NCBI GenBank assembly: GCA_016866255.1
Contig: VGMY01000018.1
Coordinates: 1 to 41,534, forward strand
DNA: 41,534 bases
From: Bacteroidota bacterium
GTDB lineage: Bacteria; Bacteroidota; Bacteroidia; Flavobacteriales_D; Crocinitomicaceae
Reading direction: 5' to 3'
A program made the position numbers and the translations under genes. This document shows positions 25,185-33,824 of the stretch, in pieces. Position 1 is the stretch's first letter. Each line of letters opens with the position of its first letter. The notes under the pieces were generated by a model that saw only the letters and a program-made list of their open reading frames with translations, was not told the origin of the DNA and did not search any database.

Positions 25185-26783
25185 TTCATAAATAGGTTCA
25201 CCCGTCATGCTTGCAGGCCGTTGCAATTCCAAGAAATAAACCAAAGTCGCCGCGATATCGGTAATGGCTATTGGACGATAGATATTGCCTTTTTTTATTC
25301 CGTTTCCATACCAAAGCAGTGGAACATGCGTGTCGTAATTGTAGGCAGTACCGTGGGTTGTTCCCCGATGGGCCTCGTCGCTATCCTCGGATTCGCTTAT
25401 TAATCCCGGTTTGAGCATAAAAAGCACATCGCCGCTTCGTTCTTTGGTATACCCTCGGGCGAGCATGTTATCCCAGTTACTCCATACATTTCCGTGATCC
25501 AATTGATGGGCACTTACAGCCGTACGAACTAAGGGCTGTTTACGCATCCATTCAACGGCTTCTTCTTGCAATGTGGTTAAATTGAGCCCCAACGCAGCGA
25601 CTCTTTCTCTGTTAAAGTACAGGTTTAAATTTTTGCATTTTACGACCAATGGTTCTCCATATTTTGCTTGCCACTCCAAGTTTAAGGCCACAACCAAGGA
25701 ATCAACGTTAAAGTAACCACCTGGTAACTTTGAATCCACCAGTTGTTGTGGAACCGGAACCACTGCATGATCGGCTGTGAGAAAAACGATGTAGTTCTTT
25801 TTTCCAACCTCCCGGTCGAGGCATTGAAACAAACGCTCTAATTCAAGGTTCAACCGCAGGTACATGTCCTCGACTTCCAAAGAGTATGGCCCAAATTCAT
25901 GTCCTGCTATATCCGTAGATGAATAGCTGATGCAGAGAAAATCGGTAGCATTTCTTTTTCCGAGTTGCTCCGCTATGATAGCTTTTTTTGCCAAATCGGT
26001 AAGTTGAGTGTTGGCAAAAGGGGTTACAACAAATTTAGCAAAATTACCCAAGCCAATTTCCTCTTGGGTGTAAGGGAAAACAGGTGCTTTTTTGCCTGAA
26101 ATAATTCGCTCATAAGGGGAATCATCTAAGGTTCGAGAATAGCGTTCTTGAGGAAGCAGCAAGTTCCAGTCTGATAAATAATTATTGGCGGAATGGACGG
26201 CATTAAAATCCGTTAACCACGTGGGAAGACTTTCTTTAAAATAGCTGCTTGTTATAAAAGAACCGGTTTGAAAATCAAACCAATACGAACCGTCGGAAAG
26301 ATGTCCTCCGGGAAGTATTGCGCTGCGATCTTTAACGGATAGCGAAATGACTTTTGCCTGGGGGTACGTGAGTTTTAACTGGTCAGACACGGTTGTGGTT
26401 TCTAAAAAATGGGGTGATGCCATTCCAAATCTCGAAATAGAGCCAATGGTTTTTACCGTCGTATCCAATACGCAGTTAACCGATTTTTGCAGGGTGCGAT
26501 CATACCAATCGTTGGCCACAATTCCATGATTAGAGGGAGTTGTACCCGTGTAGATGGAGGCATGTCCTGGTCCTGTATAGGTCGGAACGAAGTTGAACGT
26601 GGCGTTCTTACAATTAACCCCTTTTGAAAGAAAACGTTGAAATCCACCCATCCCAAAGTTGTTGTCGAAACGCTGAAGGTAGTCATAGCACATTTGATCC
26701 ACCACGACGCCTACGACAAGTTTTAGGTTTTGAGCATTTAAACCAAGGGAAATAAAGCAAAATGAAAATAAGACGTTGCGCAT
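25170..26783 (-). CDS. PafA-type alkaline phosphatase (secreted, alkaline phosphatase superfamily)
   Basis: A 537-residue exported phosphatase with a signal peptide ending near FISLGLNAQ. The metal-binding Asp is in VVVDQM (D29), the Thr nucleophile is in YTGPGH (T70), and later metal ligands are in [16 protein letters not shown] and RGTTHGTA. It also carries the features that mark phosphate monoesterases of the PafA group: the Asn in VANDWYD (N91) and a K-x-R pair (K151/R153 in SVKDRSA), equivalent to N100, K162 and R164 of PafA. It should release phosphate from monoesters in the periplasm or outside the cell. Its ATG overlaps the VWD protein stop by one base (TAATG), so both are coupled to the response regulator. 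Confidence 0.88.
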   Translation of the reverse strand: MRNVLFSFCFISLGLNAQNLKLVVGVVVDQMCYDYLQRFDNNFGMGGFQRFLSKGVNCKNATFNFVPTYTGPGHASIYTGTTPSNHGIVANDWYDRTLQKSVNCVLDTTVKTIGSISRFGMASPHFLETTTVSDQLKLTYPQAKVISLSVKDRSAILPGGHLSDGSYWFDFQTGSFITSSYFKESLPTWLTDFNAVHSANNYLSDWNLLLPQERYSRTLDDSPYERIISGKKAPVFPYTQEEIGLGNFAKFVVTPFANTQLTDLAKKAIIAEQLGKRNATDFLCISYSSTDIAGHEFGPYSLEVEDMYLRLNLELERLFQCLDREVGKKNYIVFLTADHAVVPVPQQLVDSKLPGGYFNVDSLVVALNLEWQAKYGEPLVVKCKNLNLYFNRERVAALGLNLTTLQEEAVEWMRKQPLVRTAVSAHQLDHGNVWSNWDNMLARGYTKERSGDVLFMLKPGLISESEDSDEAHRGTTHGTAYNYDTHVPLLWYGNGIKKGNIYRPIAITDIAATLVYFLELQRPASMTGEPIYELWDK

Positions 26784-28288
26784 TAGTTTTTTCCTTTGCC
26801 GGGTTTTAATGGAACAGGATTCATCGGAGCCGGAGTTTGGTTCAAGGGCTTGGTATTTACAGGTTTCGGCGTTACCGGTTTGGCCGGTTGTTGGACGCCC
26901 CCCTCGTTTTGAGATGGTTTCAAATCCGGGGCATGAATGATGGGTTTTGGGTGCGCTGTTTCTTTTTCAGGGGCGTTGGAAGCGGGGTTAATCTCAGCGG
27001 GTGATGATGGTGGTTTCGGTTGAGCATTGCCGTCCGGGTTTTTCGTAGGCATTACGCTGTTGGTATTAACCAAAGGATGCCTCATTCGTTCCATAATAAC
27101 GCCTTCGGTGGCTGGGGGGGGATTTGGGATAGGGTTGGGGCTTAAGTCCAAATAAAAGGAATCGAAGATGCATCCGTTCATTTCGGCTTCCGTAACTCCT
27201 TGTTCACGGCAACGGTTTCTAGCCGCTTCTCGGCTATTATTGGGGATGGCAGAAAAGGTGCGAATAACTCGAGGAAAAGATCGGTCGGTATAAAAATCCG
27301 TGGTTAATCCCGGTAGGTAATCAAACAAACTGCTGTCGGTTTTTACCCGATGTACTTCCGCGAAACCTTTGATAAGTTGATTTTGATAACGCTGTTCAAT
27401 ATCTTCGGTAATTGCAGCGAATTCTGGAGCATTCATTCCAATAAATCCGGCCATGGAATTGAAGTTGCTTTGACGGCTGGTTTCGAATTCATCGAACGAT
27501 ACTCCATTGCCGTTCCCCAACAAACCTGTCAGCACCGAATTATGGCACCGAGGAATTTCGAAGGTTACGTTGATAAATCCCATTCGCCCTCCCCGTACAT
27601 CAAGGAAAACGCGTTCTCCCATAGGCCCTGCAACGATGTAATTTCTCCCTACAACACGAACCGTTCCACCGTGAGGTAAGTAATAGGTGCGGCCTTGCAA
27701 TTGCAAGGGTTGGCCATTTAACCATAAAGGTTGGTTCGAGCCATCGGGCACATCCTCAACGTAATAGCACAAACGATCACCGTACAATTGTACAGCAACC
27801 GCGGTATTTAAGGAAAAGTCGTCCCGTTGGGGTTTTTGCCTTGTCTGAACCTCAAAACGCCCTAACGACTTGGTCAATACAAATTCTCCTACAGTTTGAA
27901 AAGAATAAGAACTGCGGTCGTAGGTTACCGTATGCGGGTCTCCGAAACTTCTTCCTTGCAAAGAGGAACAGAGGGTAGCTTCCACCAGAGACATCAGGGT
28001 GTTACTTACGAGGTCGGATGATGGACTCTCGAACAAAATTTCTTGAAGCGCATTGCGTGTTTCCATCGGAACCATCGACATCAGTTCATAGGGAGTGAAA
28101 TCTTCAGCAAAGGTCCTGTCGGGAAGAACTTGGTTGTGGGAAATCGCTCGAGCGGATTCCATCAACCATGCTCCCCGAATGGAGTCCCATTGAACTAAGG
28201 TTCTTTCCAAATCCAGCGATTGCGCAAAAAAAATGTTGCCAAAGAGTACGCAGAATAGCCCAAAAAATAGAGGTTTAATTACAATCAC
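26783..28288 (-). CDS. Exported VWD-domain protein with proline-rich C-terminal tail
   Basis: A 501-residue protein. I set the start at GTG 28288, where GTGA overlaps the response regulator stop by four bases and a signal peptide begins at once (MIVIKPLFFG to about FFAQ); an ATG at 28333 would add 15 residues and spoil the signal. A helical region (25-110) precedes a von Willebrand D domain: GRSFGDPHTVTYD (about 113-125), FEVQTRQ, and GLLGNGNG (255-262). A C8-like segment with two cysteines (CREQGV and NGCIFDSFYLDL, about 360-382) follows, typical after VWD. The final 115 residues are rich in Pro, Asn and Lys and end LKPGKGKN without a T9SS domain, probably a flexible wall or surface spacer. 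Confidence 0.75.
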   Translation of the reverse strand: MIVIKPLFFGLFCVLFGNIFFAQSLDLERTLVQWDSIRGAWLMESARAISHNQVLPDRTFAEDFTPYELMSMVPMETRNALQEILFESPSSDLVSNTLMSLVEATLCSSLQGRSFGDPHTVTYDRSSYSFQTVGEFVLTKSLGRFEVQTRQKPQRDDFSLNTAVAVQLYGDRLCYYVEDVPDGSNQPLWLNGQPLQLQGRTYYLPHGGTVRVVGRNYIVAGPMGERVFLDVRGGRMGFINVTFEIPRCHNSVLTGLLGNGNGVSFDEFETSRQSNFNSMAGFIGMNAPEFAAITEDIEQRYQNQLIKGFAEVHRVKTDSSLFDYLPGLTTDFYTDRSFPRVIRTFSAIPNNSREAARNRCREQGVTEAEMNGCIFDSFYLDLSPNPIPNPPPATEGVIMERMRHPLVNTNSVMPTKNPDGNAQPKPPSSPAEINPASNAPEKETAHPKPIIHAPDLKPSQNEGGVQQPAKPVTPKPVNTKPLNQTPAPMNPVPLKPGKGKN

Positions 28289-28959
28289 GGTAGGATTAAT
28301 TTGTAGCCAACACCTTTGATGGTATGAATCCATTCATCGCCTATTTTTTCACGGATTTTTCGAATGTGTACATCAATGGTTCTATCTCCTACCACAACTT
28401 CAGTTCCCCAAACGGAAGATAATATTCGCTCTCGTTGAAATACCGTATTGGGTTTGGAAATTAAAAGCGCCAACAAGTCAAATTCCTTTCGAGGCAATTG
28501 CAAAATTTTGCCGTCAAGGGTGACAATGTGCTTTTCTTTATCAACGTTTAGTCTTGCGCCAATAGTTGAGTTTGGAACATTGAAATTTGGATTTTTCCTA
28601 CGGAATAAGGCGTGAACTCTGGAAAGCAATACAGCAGGTTTGATAGGTTTGGCGAGGTAGTCGTCGCTTCCAGCTTGAAGCCCGGCGATTTGACTGTAGT
28701 CTTCGGATCTCGCCGTTAAAAAAGCAATGAGAATGTCGTTATAGTTGGTGTCTTCTCGAATCGCTTCACAGGTTTGTATTCCATCCATCCCCGGCATCAT
28801 TACGTCCAATAGCACCAAGGATGGCCTGTTGGTTTTAATTTTTTCAAGGGCAACGAGACCGTTTTCAGCAAGATCGCATTCGAAACCCGCCTTTGTTAGG
28901 TTGTAATATAACAACTCTCGAATGTCCGGGTCGTCGTCAACGATTAAAATACGTTTCAT
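28285..28959 (-). CDS. OmpR/PhoB-family response regulator
   Basis: A 224-residue two-component response regulator. The receiver domain (1-118) has the acidic pair DDD (8-10), phospho-acceptor D52 in LLDVMMPG, T82 and K104 in DDYLAKP. The winged-helix domain (about 130-224) carries PRKEFDLLALL, FQRERILSSVWG, VGDRTIDVHI and RKIREKIG followed by IHTIKGVGYKL. No histidine kinase is encoded next to it. It overlaps the VWD gene by four bases, so a phosphatase-containing operon follows, which makes a PhoB-like phosphate role attractive but unproven. The divergent second response regulator starts 216 bases away. Confidence 0.93.
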   Translation of the reverse strand: MKRILIVDDDPDIRELLYYNLTKAGFECDLAENGLVALEKIKTNRPSLVLLDVMMPGMDGIQTCEAIREDTNYNDILIAFLTARSEDYSQIAGLQAGSDDYLAKPIKPAVLLSRVHALFRRKNPNFNVPNSTIGARLNVDKEKHIVTLDGKILQLPRKEFDLLALLISKPNTVFQRERILSSVWGTEVVVGDRTIDVHIRKIREKIGDEWIHTIKGVGYKLILP

Positions 28960-29075
28960 GAAGTTCGAAGGTATGAATTTATTTGGTAAAGCACACCGTT
29001 AATGCCCGTTTTAGTGATTTAACATTTTTTTAGAAAAAAAACAACCACGCGTGTAACGAAGTTTCGAATTCGCAT

Positions 29076-29083
29076 TATCTTTG
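29076..29083 (+). promoter_or_regulatory. Probable -7 element (TATCTTTG) for the second response regulator
   Basis: An exact TAnnTTTG match lies 92 bases before the ATG at 29176. No TTG lies at the preferred upstream spacing. If used, the mRNA leader would include the 29114-29135 hairpin. Confidence 0.4.
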
Positions 29084-29113
29084 TAGTAGTAGTAGGTTAG
29101 GTTGATTAGTCAG

Positions 29114-29145
29114 AAGCTTTGGGAAACCAAGGCTTTTGGCTTTTT
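29114..29145 (+). terminator. Terminator-like hairpin in the leader of the second response regulator
   Basis: AAGCTTTGG (29114-29122) pairs with CCAAGGCTT (29127-29135) around a GAAA tetraloop, nine pairs with one G-U, followed by TTTGGCTTTTT. It lies between the putative promoter and the start codon, so it would act as an attenuator or end a short leader RNA. Confidence 0.45.
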
Positions 29146-29175
29146 ATGGGTAATATGATCAACACATAGAGCGTT

Positions 29176-29865
29176 ATGGAAATCTCACTTTTGTTGGCGG
29201 AAGACGACATCAATCTAGGTTTCGTTATTGCAGATCAATTGCGTGATGAGGGTTACAGGGTGTCTTTGGCCACCGACGGAGCAGATGCTTTGAAAAGATT
29301 CAGCGAGGAAGCCTACCATCTCTGCATCTTTGATGTGATGATGCCTAAAAAAGATGGTTTTGCGCTGGCGAAAGATATTCGAAAAGTGAACAAGGATATT
29401 CCAATTTTATTTCTGACCGCAAAGGCCATGACGGAGGATAAAATTGAGGGTTTTAACGCAGGCGGAGATGACTATTTAACCAAGCCCTTTGCTGCCGAAG
29501 AACTGAGCTTAAGAATCCGGGCATTGTTGAAAAGAGTAAATCTTCAAATCGATCAAACCGAGGAGAAAATTTTAAACATTGGAGCATTCTTGTTAGATAC
29601 AGAAAACCTGAAGCTAAGCATCAACGGACTCGAAAACGGGTTGACAAAAAAGGAGGTGCAAATCCTCAAATTACTGTTTAAATTCCATAATCAAGTTCTT
29701 CCAAGGGAAGTCATATTGAATACGGTATGGGGCCAAGATGATTATTTTGTCGGCCGAAGTTTAGATGTATTCATCACAAAGCTTAGGAAATATCTCAAAG
29801 CGGATTCACGAATTAACATTAAAAACATTCACGGAATAGGGTTTAAAATGGAGGTGAAAGAATGA
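29176..29865 (+). CDS. OmpR-family response regulator (RprY-like)
   Basis: A 229-residue response regulator. The receiver has acidic residues E9, D10 and D11, phospho-acceptor D53 in IFDVMMPKKDG, T81 in FLTAKA and K103 in DDYLTKPF. The C-terminal winged helix carries LTKKEVQILKLL, LPREVILNTVWG, FVGRSLDVFITKLRKYL and IHGIGFKMEV. Its LTAK and TKPFAAEEL stretches resemble RprY-type regulators of Bacteroidota. No kinase gene adjoins it. Its last four bases overlap the tsaB start (ATGA), so it leads an operon with tsaB. It is divergent from the PhoB-like regulator. Confidence 0.92.
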   Translation: MEISLLLAEDDINLGFVIADQLRDEGYRVSLATDGADALKRFSEEAYHLCIFDVMMPKKDGFALAKDIRKVNKDIPILFLTAKAMTEDKIEGFNAGGDDYLTKPFAAEELSLRIRALLKRVNLQIDQTEEKILNIGAFLLDTENLKLSINGLENGLTKKEVQILKLLFKFHNQVLPREVILNTVWGQDDYFVGRSLDVFITKLRKYLKADSRINIKNIHGIGFKMEVKE

Positions 29866-30521
29866 TTCTTCACCTTGAAACCTCGACCCAAATCTGTTCG
29901 GTAGCCCTTTCTAGCAAGGGTAAACTATTGGCTTTTGAGGAGTCTGATTCCGATGGATACATCCACGGCGAACAATTGACGCTTTTTATTGAGAAAGTGC
30001 TGCGAACGGGCAATGTTACGCTGAAGCAGCTCGAAGGTATTTCGGTAAGCATAGGGCCCGGTTCCTACACGGGCTTACGCATCGGTGTTTCTACTGCAAA
30101 AGGGTTGGCTTTAGGATTGAATTTGCCCATTTTTGGAATTTCATCCTTGGAAAGCATGGTGGAAATTGGCCAACAAAAATACGGAGACAAAACATTTGTA
30201 GCAGCTCTTGAGGCACGGAAATCAGAGGTTTTTCTGCGCATAGAATCGAATAAAAAGGTAGTGTTTCACGATAATGTGGTCGACTTAGCGACCTTTCAAT
30301 GGGAATTGAGTGGAGCCTTGGTTTTATTGGGGAATGCTCATCTTAAGTTGCAAGATTTTCTGGGAAATCACCAATACGTGGTCAGCGAAATTCGGTCGCC
30401 ATCCGCCTTGGGTCAGGTGAATTTAGCCTGGAAACGCACGATGCAAGGGTTGCCTGATGATGTGAATACCTTGATCCCCAACTATGCTAAACCTTGTTTT
30501 ATTAACGTGGTAAAAAGTTAA
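29862..30521 (+). CDS. tsaB: TsaB, tRNA N6-threonylcarbamoyladenosine modification protein
   Basis: A 219-residue ASKHA-fold protein (YeaZ) that bridges TsaD and TsaE in making the t6A37 modification of ANN-decoding tRNAs. Family markers are the opening ILHLETSTQICSVALS, the central SIGPGSYTGLRIGVSTAKGLALGL (cited by GPGSYTGLRIG) and the SSLESM segment. It is coupled to the response regulator by a four-base overlap. The downstream gap of about 70 bases contains a new promoter for the division genes. Confidence 0.93.
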   Translation: MILHLETSTQICSVALSSKGKLLAFEESDSDGYIHGEQLTLFIEKVLRTGNVTLKQLEGISVSIGPGSYTGLRIGVSTAKGLALGLNLPIFGISSLESMVEIGQQKYGDKTFVAALEARKSEVFLRIESNKKVVFHDNVVDLATFQWELSGALVLLGNAHLKLQDFLGNHQYVVSEIRSPSALGQVNLAWKRTMQGLPDDVNTLIPNYAKPCFINVVKS

Positions 30522-30567
30522 TTATCGAAAATGTAAGGGGCTGTTACTTTTATACCGCTTCCTTTAT

Positions 30568-30575
30568 TAACTTTG
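30568..30575 (+). promoter_or_regulatory. Probable -7 element (TAACTTTG) for the zapB-like/zapA/rny operon
   Basis: An exact TAnnTTTG match 16 bases before the ATG at 30592, in the gap after tsaB. The -33 region is not a clear TTG. Confidence 0.5.
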
Positions 30576-30591
30576 TAAAAAGTTTGTGGAA

Positions 30592-30912
30592 ATGTCATCG
30601 AAAATTCACGCTCAAATAGATAATTTAAGGGCGATTTTTGTTGAAATGAAGTCAGGTTTAATCAATGAGCGTCAAAGAGCTAAGGCTCTTAGCGAAGATT
30701 TAAACAAGGCGAACGAAGCTGCCGAACAATTAAAGTTGCGAAATGCTGAACTCACAAGTCAGTTGGAGGAACTGCAGAATGCTTCGAACACAAACCGGCA
30801 GGACGTCAAGGATTCCGCCTCACAACACTTAGAGAGAAGAGAGGATGAAATTGATGCATTGGTGAAAGAAATTGAGTTTTGCATTCAACAGTTAAAAGAT
30901 AAACATGCCTAA
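30592..30912 (+). CDS. Small coiled-coil protein upstream of zapA (ZapB-like)
   Basis: A 106-residue protein that is almost entirely a charged heptad-repeat coiled coil from about residue 4 to the end, for example NKANEAAEQLKLRNAEL and DALVKEIEFCIQQLKDK. The start is taken as the ATG at 30592; a GTG two codons upstream is possible. Its stop overlaps zapA by eight bases. By position, size and coiled-coil nature it resembles ZapB-type partners of ZapA, but sequence similarity to enterobacterial ZapB is not obvious, so the name is not assigned. Confidence 0.75.
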   Translation: MSSKIHAQIDNLRAIFVEMKSGLINERQRAKALSEDLNKANEAAEQLKLRNAELTSQLEELQNASNTNRQDVKDSASQHLERREDEIDALVKEIEFCIQQLKDKHA

Positions 30913-31177
30913 GGTTTCATTGAAGTTAGAAATTGCGGGGAGAACTTACCCTATTTCTGTATTAGAGTCGGAACAGCAACGTGTTATGGAAGCGGCCAGT
31001 ACCCTCAATGAGGCGATAAATTCGCTCAAAAAGCAATATGCGGTTAATGACCTTCAGGACCTTATGGCAATGGCCTCCTTACAGCTTATTTTGAAGTCTA
31101 ACCAAAATTGCCAAGGAGAACTTCAGACCCTGGAAAGCAAACTTGAAAACTTAGTCAAAGAGTTTTCAAGCCACTGA
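30905..31177 (+). CDS. zapA: Cell division protein ZapA
   Basis: A 90-residue ZapA, which bundles FtsZ filaments at midcell. The N-terminal beta hairpin ([15 protein letters not shown]) and the helical part ([19 protein letters not shown], then [14 protein letters not shown]) fit the family. The start overlaps the upstream coiled-coil gene by eight bases; RNase Y follows after 49 bases. In several Bacteroidota zapA is close to rny, and no 6S RNA-like sequence fits in the short gap here. Confidence 0.88.
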   Translation: MPKVSLKLEIAGRTYPISVLESEQQRVMEAASTLNEAINSLKKQYAVNDLQDLMAMASLQLILKSNQNCQGELQTLESKLENLVKEFSSH

Positions 31178-31226
31178 TTTCGGCGACCCTTTCCTGCCCT
31201 TATGTTTAACTCTTAAAGGCTATGAA

Positions 31227-32756
31227 ATGGACATATTATCAATTATTTTAGGACTAGCAGTGGGTGGAGGGGTTTCTTATTTGGCCCTTAACGTAGTATC
31301 GGCAAATTCATTGAAGAAAAAAGTGACAGAAGCCACCGAGGAGGCTGAGCGCATCAAAAAGGAAAAAATGCTTCAGGCGAAAGAGAATTTCCTCAAGCTA
31401 AAAGAAGAGCACGAAAGCAACATCAAAGATCGAGAACGCAAAATGCAATCCAACGAAGACCGAATTCGTGGTAAGGAGAATTCACTTAATCAAAAATTAG
31501 AAGAAGTAAATCGCAAGGAAAAGGATCTAGAGCGATTAAAAGAGGAAACTCAGCAACGAAATCAGGCGATTGCAAACCGTGCAGATGAAATGGAAAAACT
31601 TCAGCAAAAACGTGTTGCAGAGCTTTCCAAAATTAGCGGAATGTCTGCTGAGGAGGCTAAAAAAACGATGATGCAGGCTTTAGTGGATGAAGCCCGAACA
31701 GGAGCTATGGCGCAGATCAAAGAAATTACCGAAGAAGCCAAATTAAATGCCAATAAAGAGGCCAGGAGAATAGTAATTCAAACCATTCAACGTGTAGCTA
31801 CAGAACAGGCAATCGAAAATGCCGTAACGGTTTTCAACATTGAGTCGGATGAGGTTAAAGGTCGAATTATTGGACGTGAAGGACGCAACATTCGTGCGAT
31901 TGAAGCAGCAACAGGCGTGGAGGTGATTGTTGACGATACCCCAGAAGCGATCATTCTCTCTTGTTTTGATCCCGTTCGACGGGAAATTGCGCGCTTATCC
32001 TTGCATCAACTGGTTACAGACGGGCGCATTCATCCTGCGAAAATTGAGGAGGTGGTTGCTAAGACGAAAAAACAATTACAGGACGAGATCAATGAAATTG
32101 GTCGCAGAACCTGCATTGATTTGGGAATTCATGGACTGCATCCTGAATTGATGCGCATGATTGGTAGGATGAAATATCGCTCTTCATACGGGCAAAATTT
32201 GTTACAGCACTCTCGCGAAGTTGCGAACCTTTGCGCAATCATGGCGGCCGAGTTGGGCCTCAATGTTAAACTGGCCAAAAGAGCGGGGTTACTTCATGAT
32301 ATTGGCAAGGTGCCGGATGAGGAACCTGAGCTACCCCATGCCATTCTTGGCATGAAGCTGGCAGAAAAGTTTGGGGAAAAAGCCGAGGTGATCAATGCCA
32401 TCGGTGCCCACCACGATGAAATTGAAATGAAAACCTTGATTTCTCCGATTGTGCAAGTCTGTGACGCCATTTCTGGAGCTCGTCCTGGAGCGAGACGTGA
32501 AATTGTCGAAGCTTACATCAAACGAATCAAGGAATTGGAGAACCTTGCCTTGTCTTATGATGGGGTGGGCAGCGCCTATGCCATTCAAGCAGGACGAGAA
32601 CTTCGGGTGTTGGTTGAAGCCGAGAAAGTAAGCGATGAAAAAGCCGATGAATTATCTTTTGCCATTTCCCAGCGGATTCAAACAGAAATGACCTATCCAG
32701 GCCAGGTTAAAGTCACCGTTATTCGGGAAAAACGATCGATCAATTTTGCCAAATAA
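31227..32756 (+). CDS. rny: Ribonuclease Y
   Basis: A 509-residue membrane-anchored endoribonuclease that starts mRNA decay. An N-terminal membrane segment (about 2-24, [19 protein letters not shown]) is followed by a long coiled coil (30-185), a KH domain with [10 protein letters not shown] (212-221), and an HD domain with H328 and the H357-D358 pair in [11 protein letters not shown]. The length and domain order match other RNase Y proteins. It probably is co-transcribed with zapA; aroF starts three bases after its stop. Confidence 0.96.
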   Translation: MDILSIILGLAVGGGVSYLALNVVSANSLKKKVTEATEEAERIKKEKMLQAKENFLKLKEEHESNIKDRERKMQSNEDRIRGKENSLNQKLEEVNRKEKDLERLKEETQQRNQAIANRADEMEKLQQKRVAELSKISGMSAEEAKKTMMQALVDEARTGAMAQIKEITEEAKLNANKEARRIVIQTIQRVATEQAIENAVTVFNIESDEVKGRIIGREGRNIRAIEAATGVEVIVDDTPEAIILSCFDPVRREIARLSLHQLVTDGRIHPAKIEEVVAKTKKQLQDEINEIGRRTCIDLGIHGLHPELMRMIGRMKYRSSYGQNLLQHSREVANLCAIMAAELGLNVKLAKRAGLLHDIGKVPDEEPELPHAILGMKLAEKFGEKAEVINAIGAHHDEIEMKTLISPIVQVCDAISGARPGARREIVEAYIKRIKELENLALSYDGVGSAYAIQAGRELRVLVEAEKVSDEKADELSFAISQRIQTEMTYPGQVKVTVIREKRSINFAK

Positions 32757-32759
32757 CCA

Positions 32760-33824
32760 ATGCTGGATAAGCACCTGAAAATTATCGCAGGACCTTGTAG
32801 CGTCGAAACACCTGATCAAGTTCGACACATTGCCAGAGAATTATCAGGGCTAGATTTGTATGCATTTCGTGCTGGAATCTGGAAGCCCAGAACTCAACCT
32901 GGCGCTTTCGAAGGGGCCGGGCTGGAGGGCGTAAAGTGGCTCAAAGAAGCTTGTGCAGAGTTTGGTTTCTCTCCCATTACTGAGGTTGCAAGTAGCGCTC
33001 ATGTCGAAGCGGTTTTGAAAGCGGGTTTTTCAAAGGTTTGGATTGGCGCCAGGTCTACCTCTAATCCTTTTTCCGTGCAGGAATTGGCCGATGCCTTGCA
33101 AGGAACGGCAACAACCGTACTCATAAAAAATCCAACAAATCCCGATGTTAAACTTTGGATTGGGGGCATTGAACGTTTATACAAAGCAGGCATTAAGGAG
33201 ATCATTGCGGTGCACCGCGGTTTTTCAACCTACGATAAACAACGCTACCGAAACCTGCCCAATTGGCAACTTCCCATTGGATTGAGGCAAGCATTTCCAA
33301 AACTTGAAATTTTATGTGACCCATCCCACATTACCGGCAAAGCGGAAAACGTTCCGATGGTCGCCCAAATGGCCGTAGACTTGAAATTTGATGGTTTGAT
33401 GGTCGAAGTACATACTCACCCGGAAAATGCTTGGACAGATTCATTGCAGCAGATTACTCCAAGCGCATTAAAAAATCTTCTTGTAGGATTAAAATATCGC
33501 AGCCGCGCGGAATTGGACAAGGAAGAACTCCGTGGTTTGCGTGCAGAATTATCGGTATTGGATGAACAACTAATCCGAATACTTTTTAAGAGAATGGGGA
33601 TTTCCGAGGCTATTGGACATTACAAGAATGAAAACCATATCGCTATTTTTCAAACCTCTCAATGGGAAGATTCCTTGAAGAAATTCGTAAATATGGCCGG
33701 TGAAATGGACATCTCCCCCGAATTTGCTAAAGAACTTTTTACGTTGATTCATCAAGAATCAATAGAAACCCAGTCGCGCATTCTCAGTAAGGAAAACGAT
33801 TATGGTTCAGATTCGACCAAATAG
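32760..33824 (+). CDS. Bifunctional 3-deoxy-7-phosphoheptulonate synthase / chorismate mutase
   Basis: A 354-residue fusion. Residues 1-255 are a type I-beta (KDO8P-like) DAHP synthase: IIAGPCSVETPDQV near the start, WKPRTQPGAFEG, GARSTSNPF, CDPSHITGKAENVP and VEVHTHPENAWTD. Residues about 262-350 form an AroQ-type chorismate mutase helical bundle (RAELSVLDEQLIRILFKRM and KNENHIAIFQ). It feeds the first step of the shikimate pathway and commits chorismate to Phe and Tyr. The gene overlaps aroA by 23 bases, coupling two steps of the same pathway. Confidence 0.93.
   Translation: MLDKHLKIIAGPCSVETPDQVRHIARELSGLDLYAFRAGIWKPRTQPGAFEGAGLEGVKWLKEACAEFGFSPITEVASSAHVEAVLKAGFSKVWIGARSTSNPFSVQELADALQGTATTVLIKNPTNPDVKLWIGGIERLYKAGIKEIIAVHRGFSTYDKQRYRNLPNWQLPIGLRQAFPKLEILCDPSHITGKAENVPMVAQMAVDLKFDGLMVEVHTHPENAWTDSLQQITPSALKNLLVGLKYRSRAELDKEELRGLRAELSVLDEQLIRILFKRMGISEAIGHYKNENHIAIFQTSQWEDSLKKFVNMAGEMDISPEFAKELFTLIHQESIETQSRILSKENDYGSDSTK

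Larger units (their letters stand above)
28960..29175. other. Intergenic region between two divergent response regulators
   Basis: This 216-base gap holds a TATCTTTG box (29076-29083, plus strand) and a terminator-like hairpin (29114-29135) between that box and the plus-strand start. On the minus side no exact TAnnTTTG was found for the PhoB-like gene. A tract of T and A around 29020-29043 gives AT-rich DNA. No open reading frame of note is present. Confidence 0.5.
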
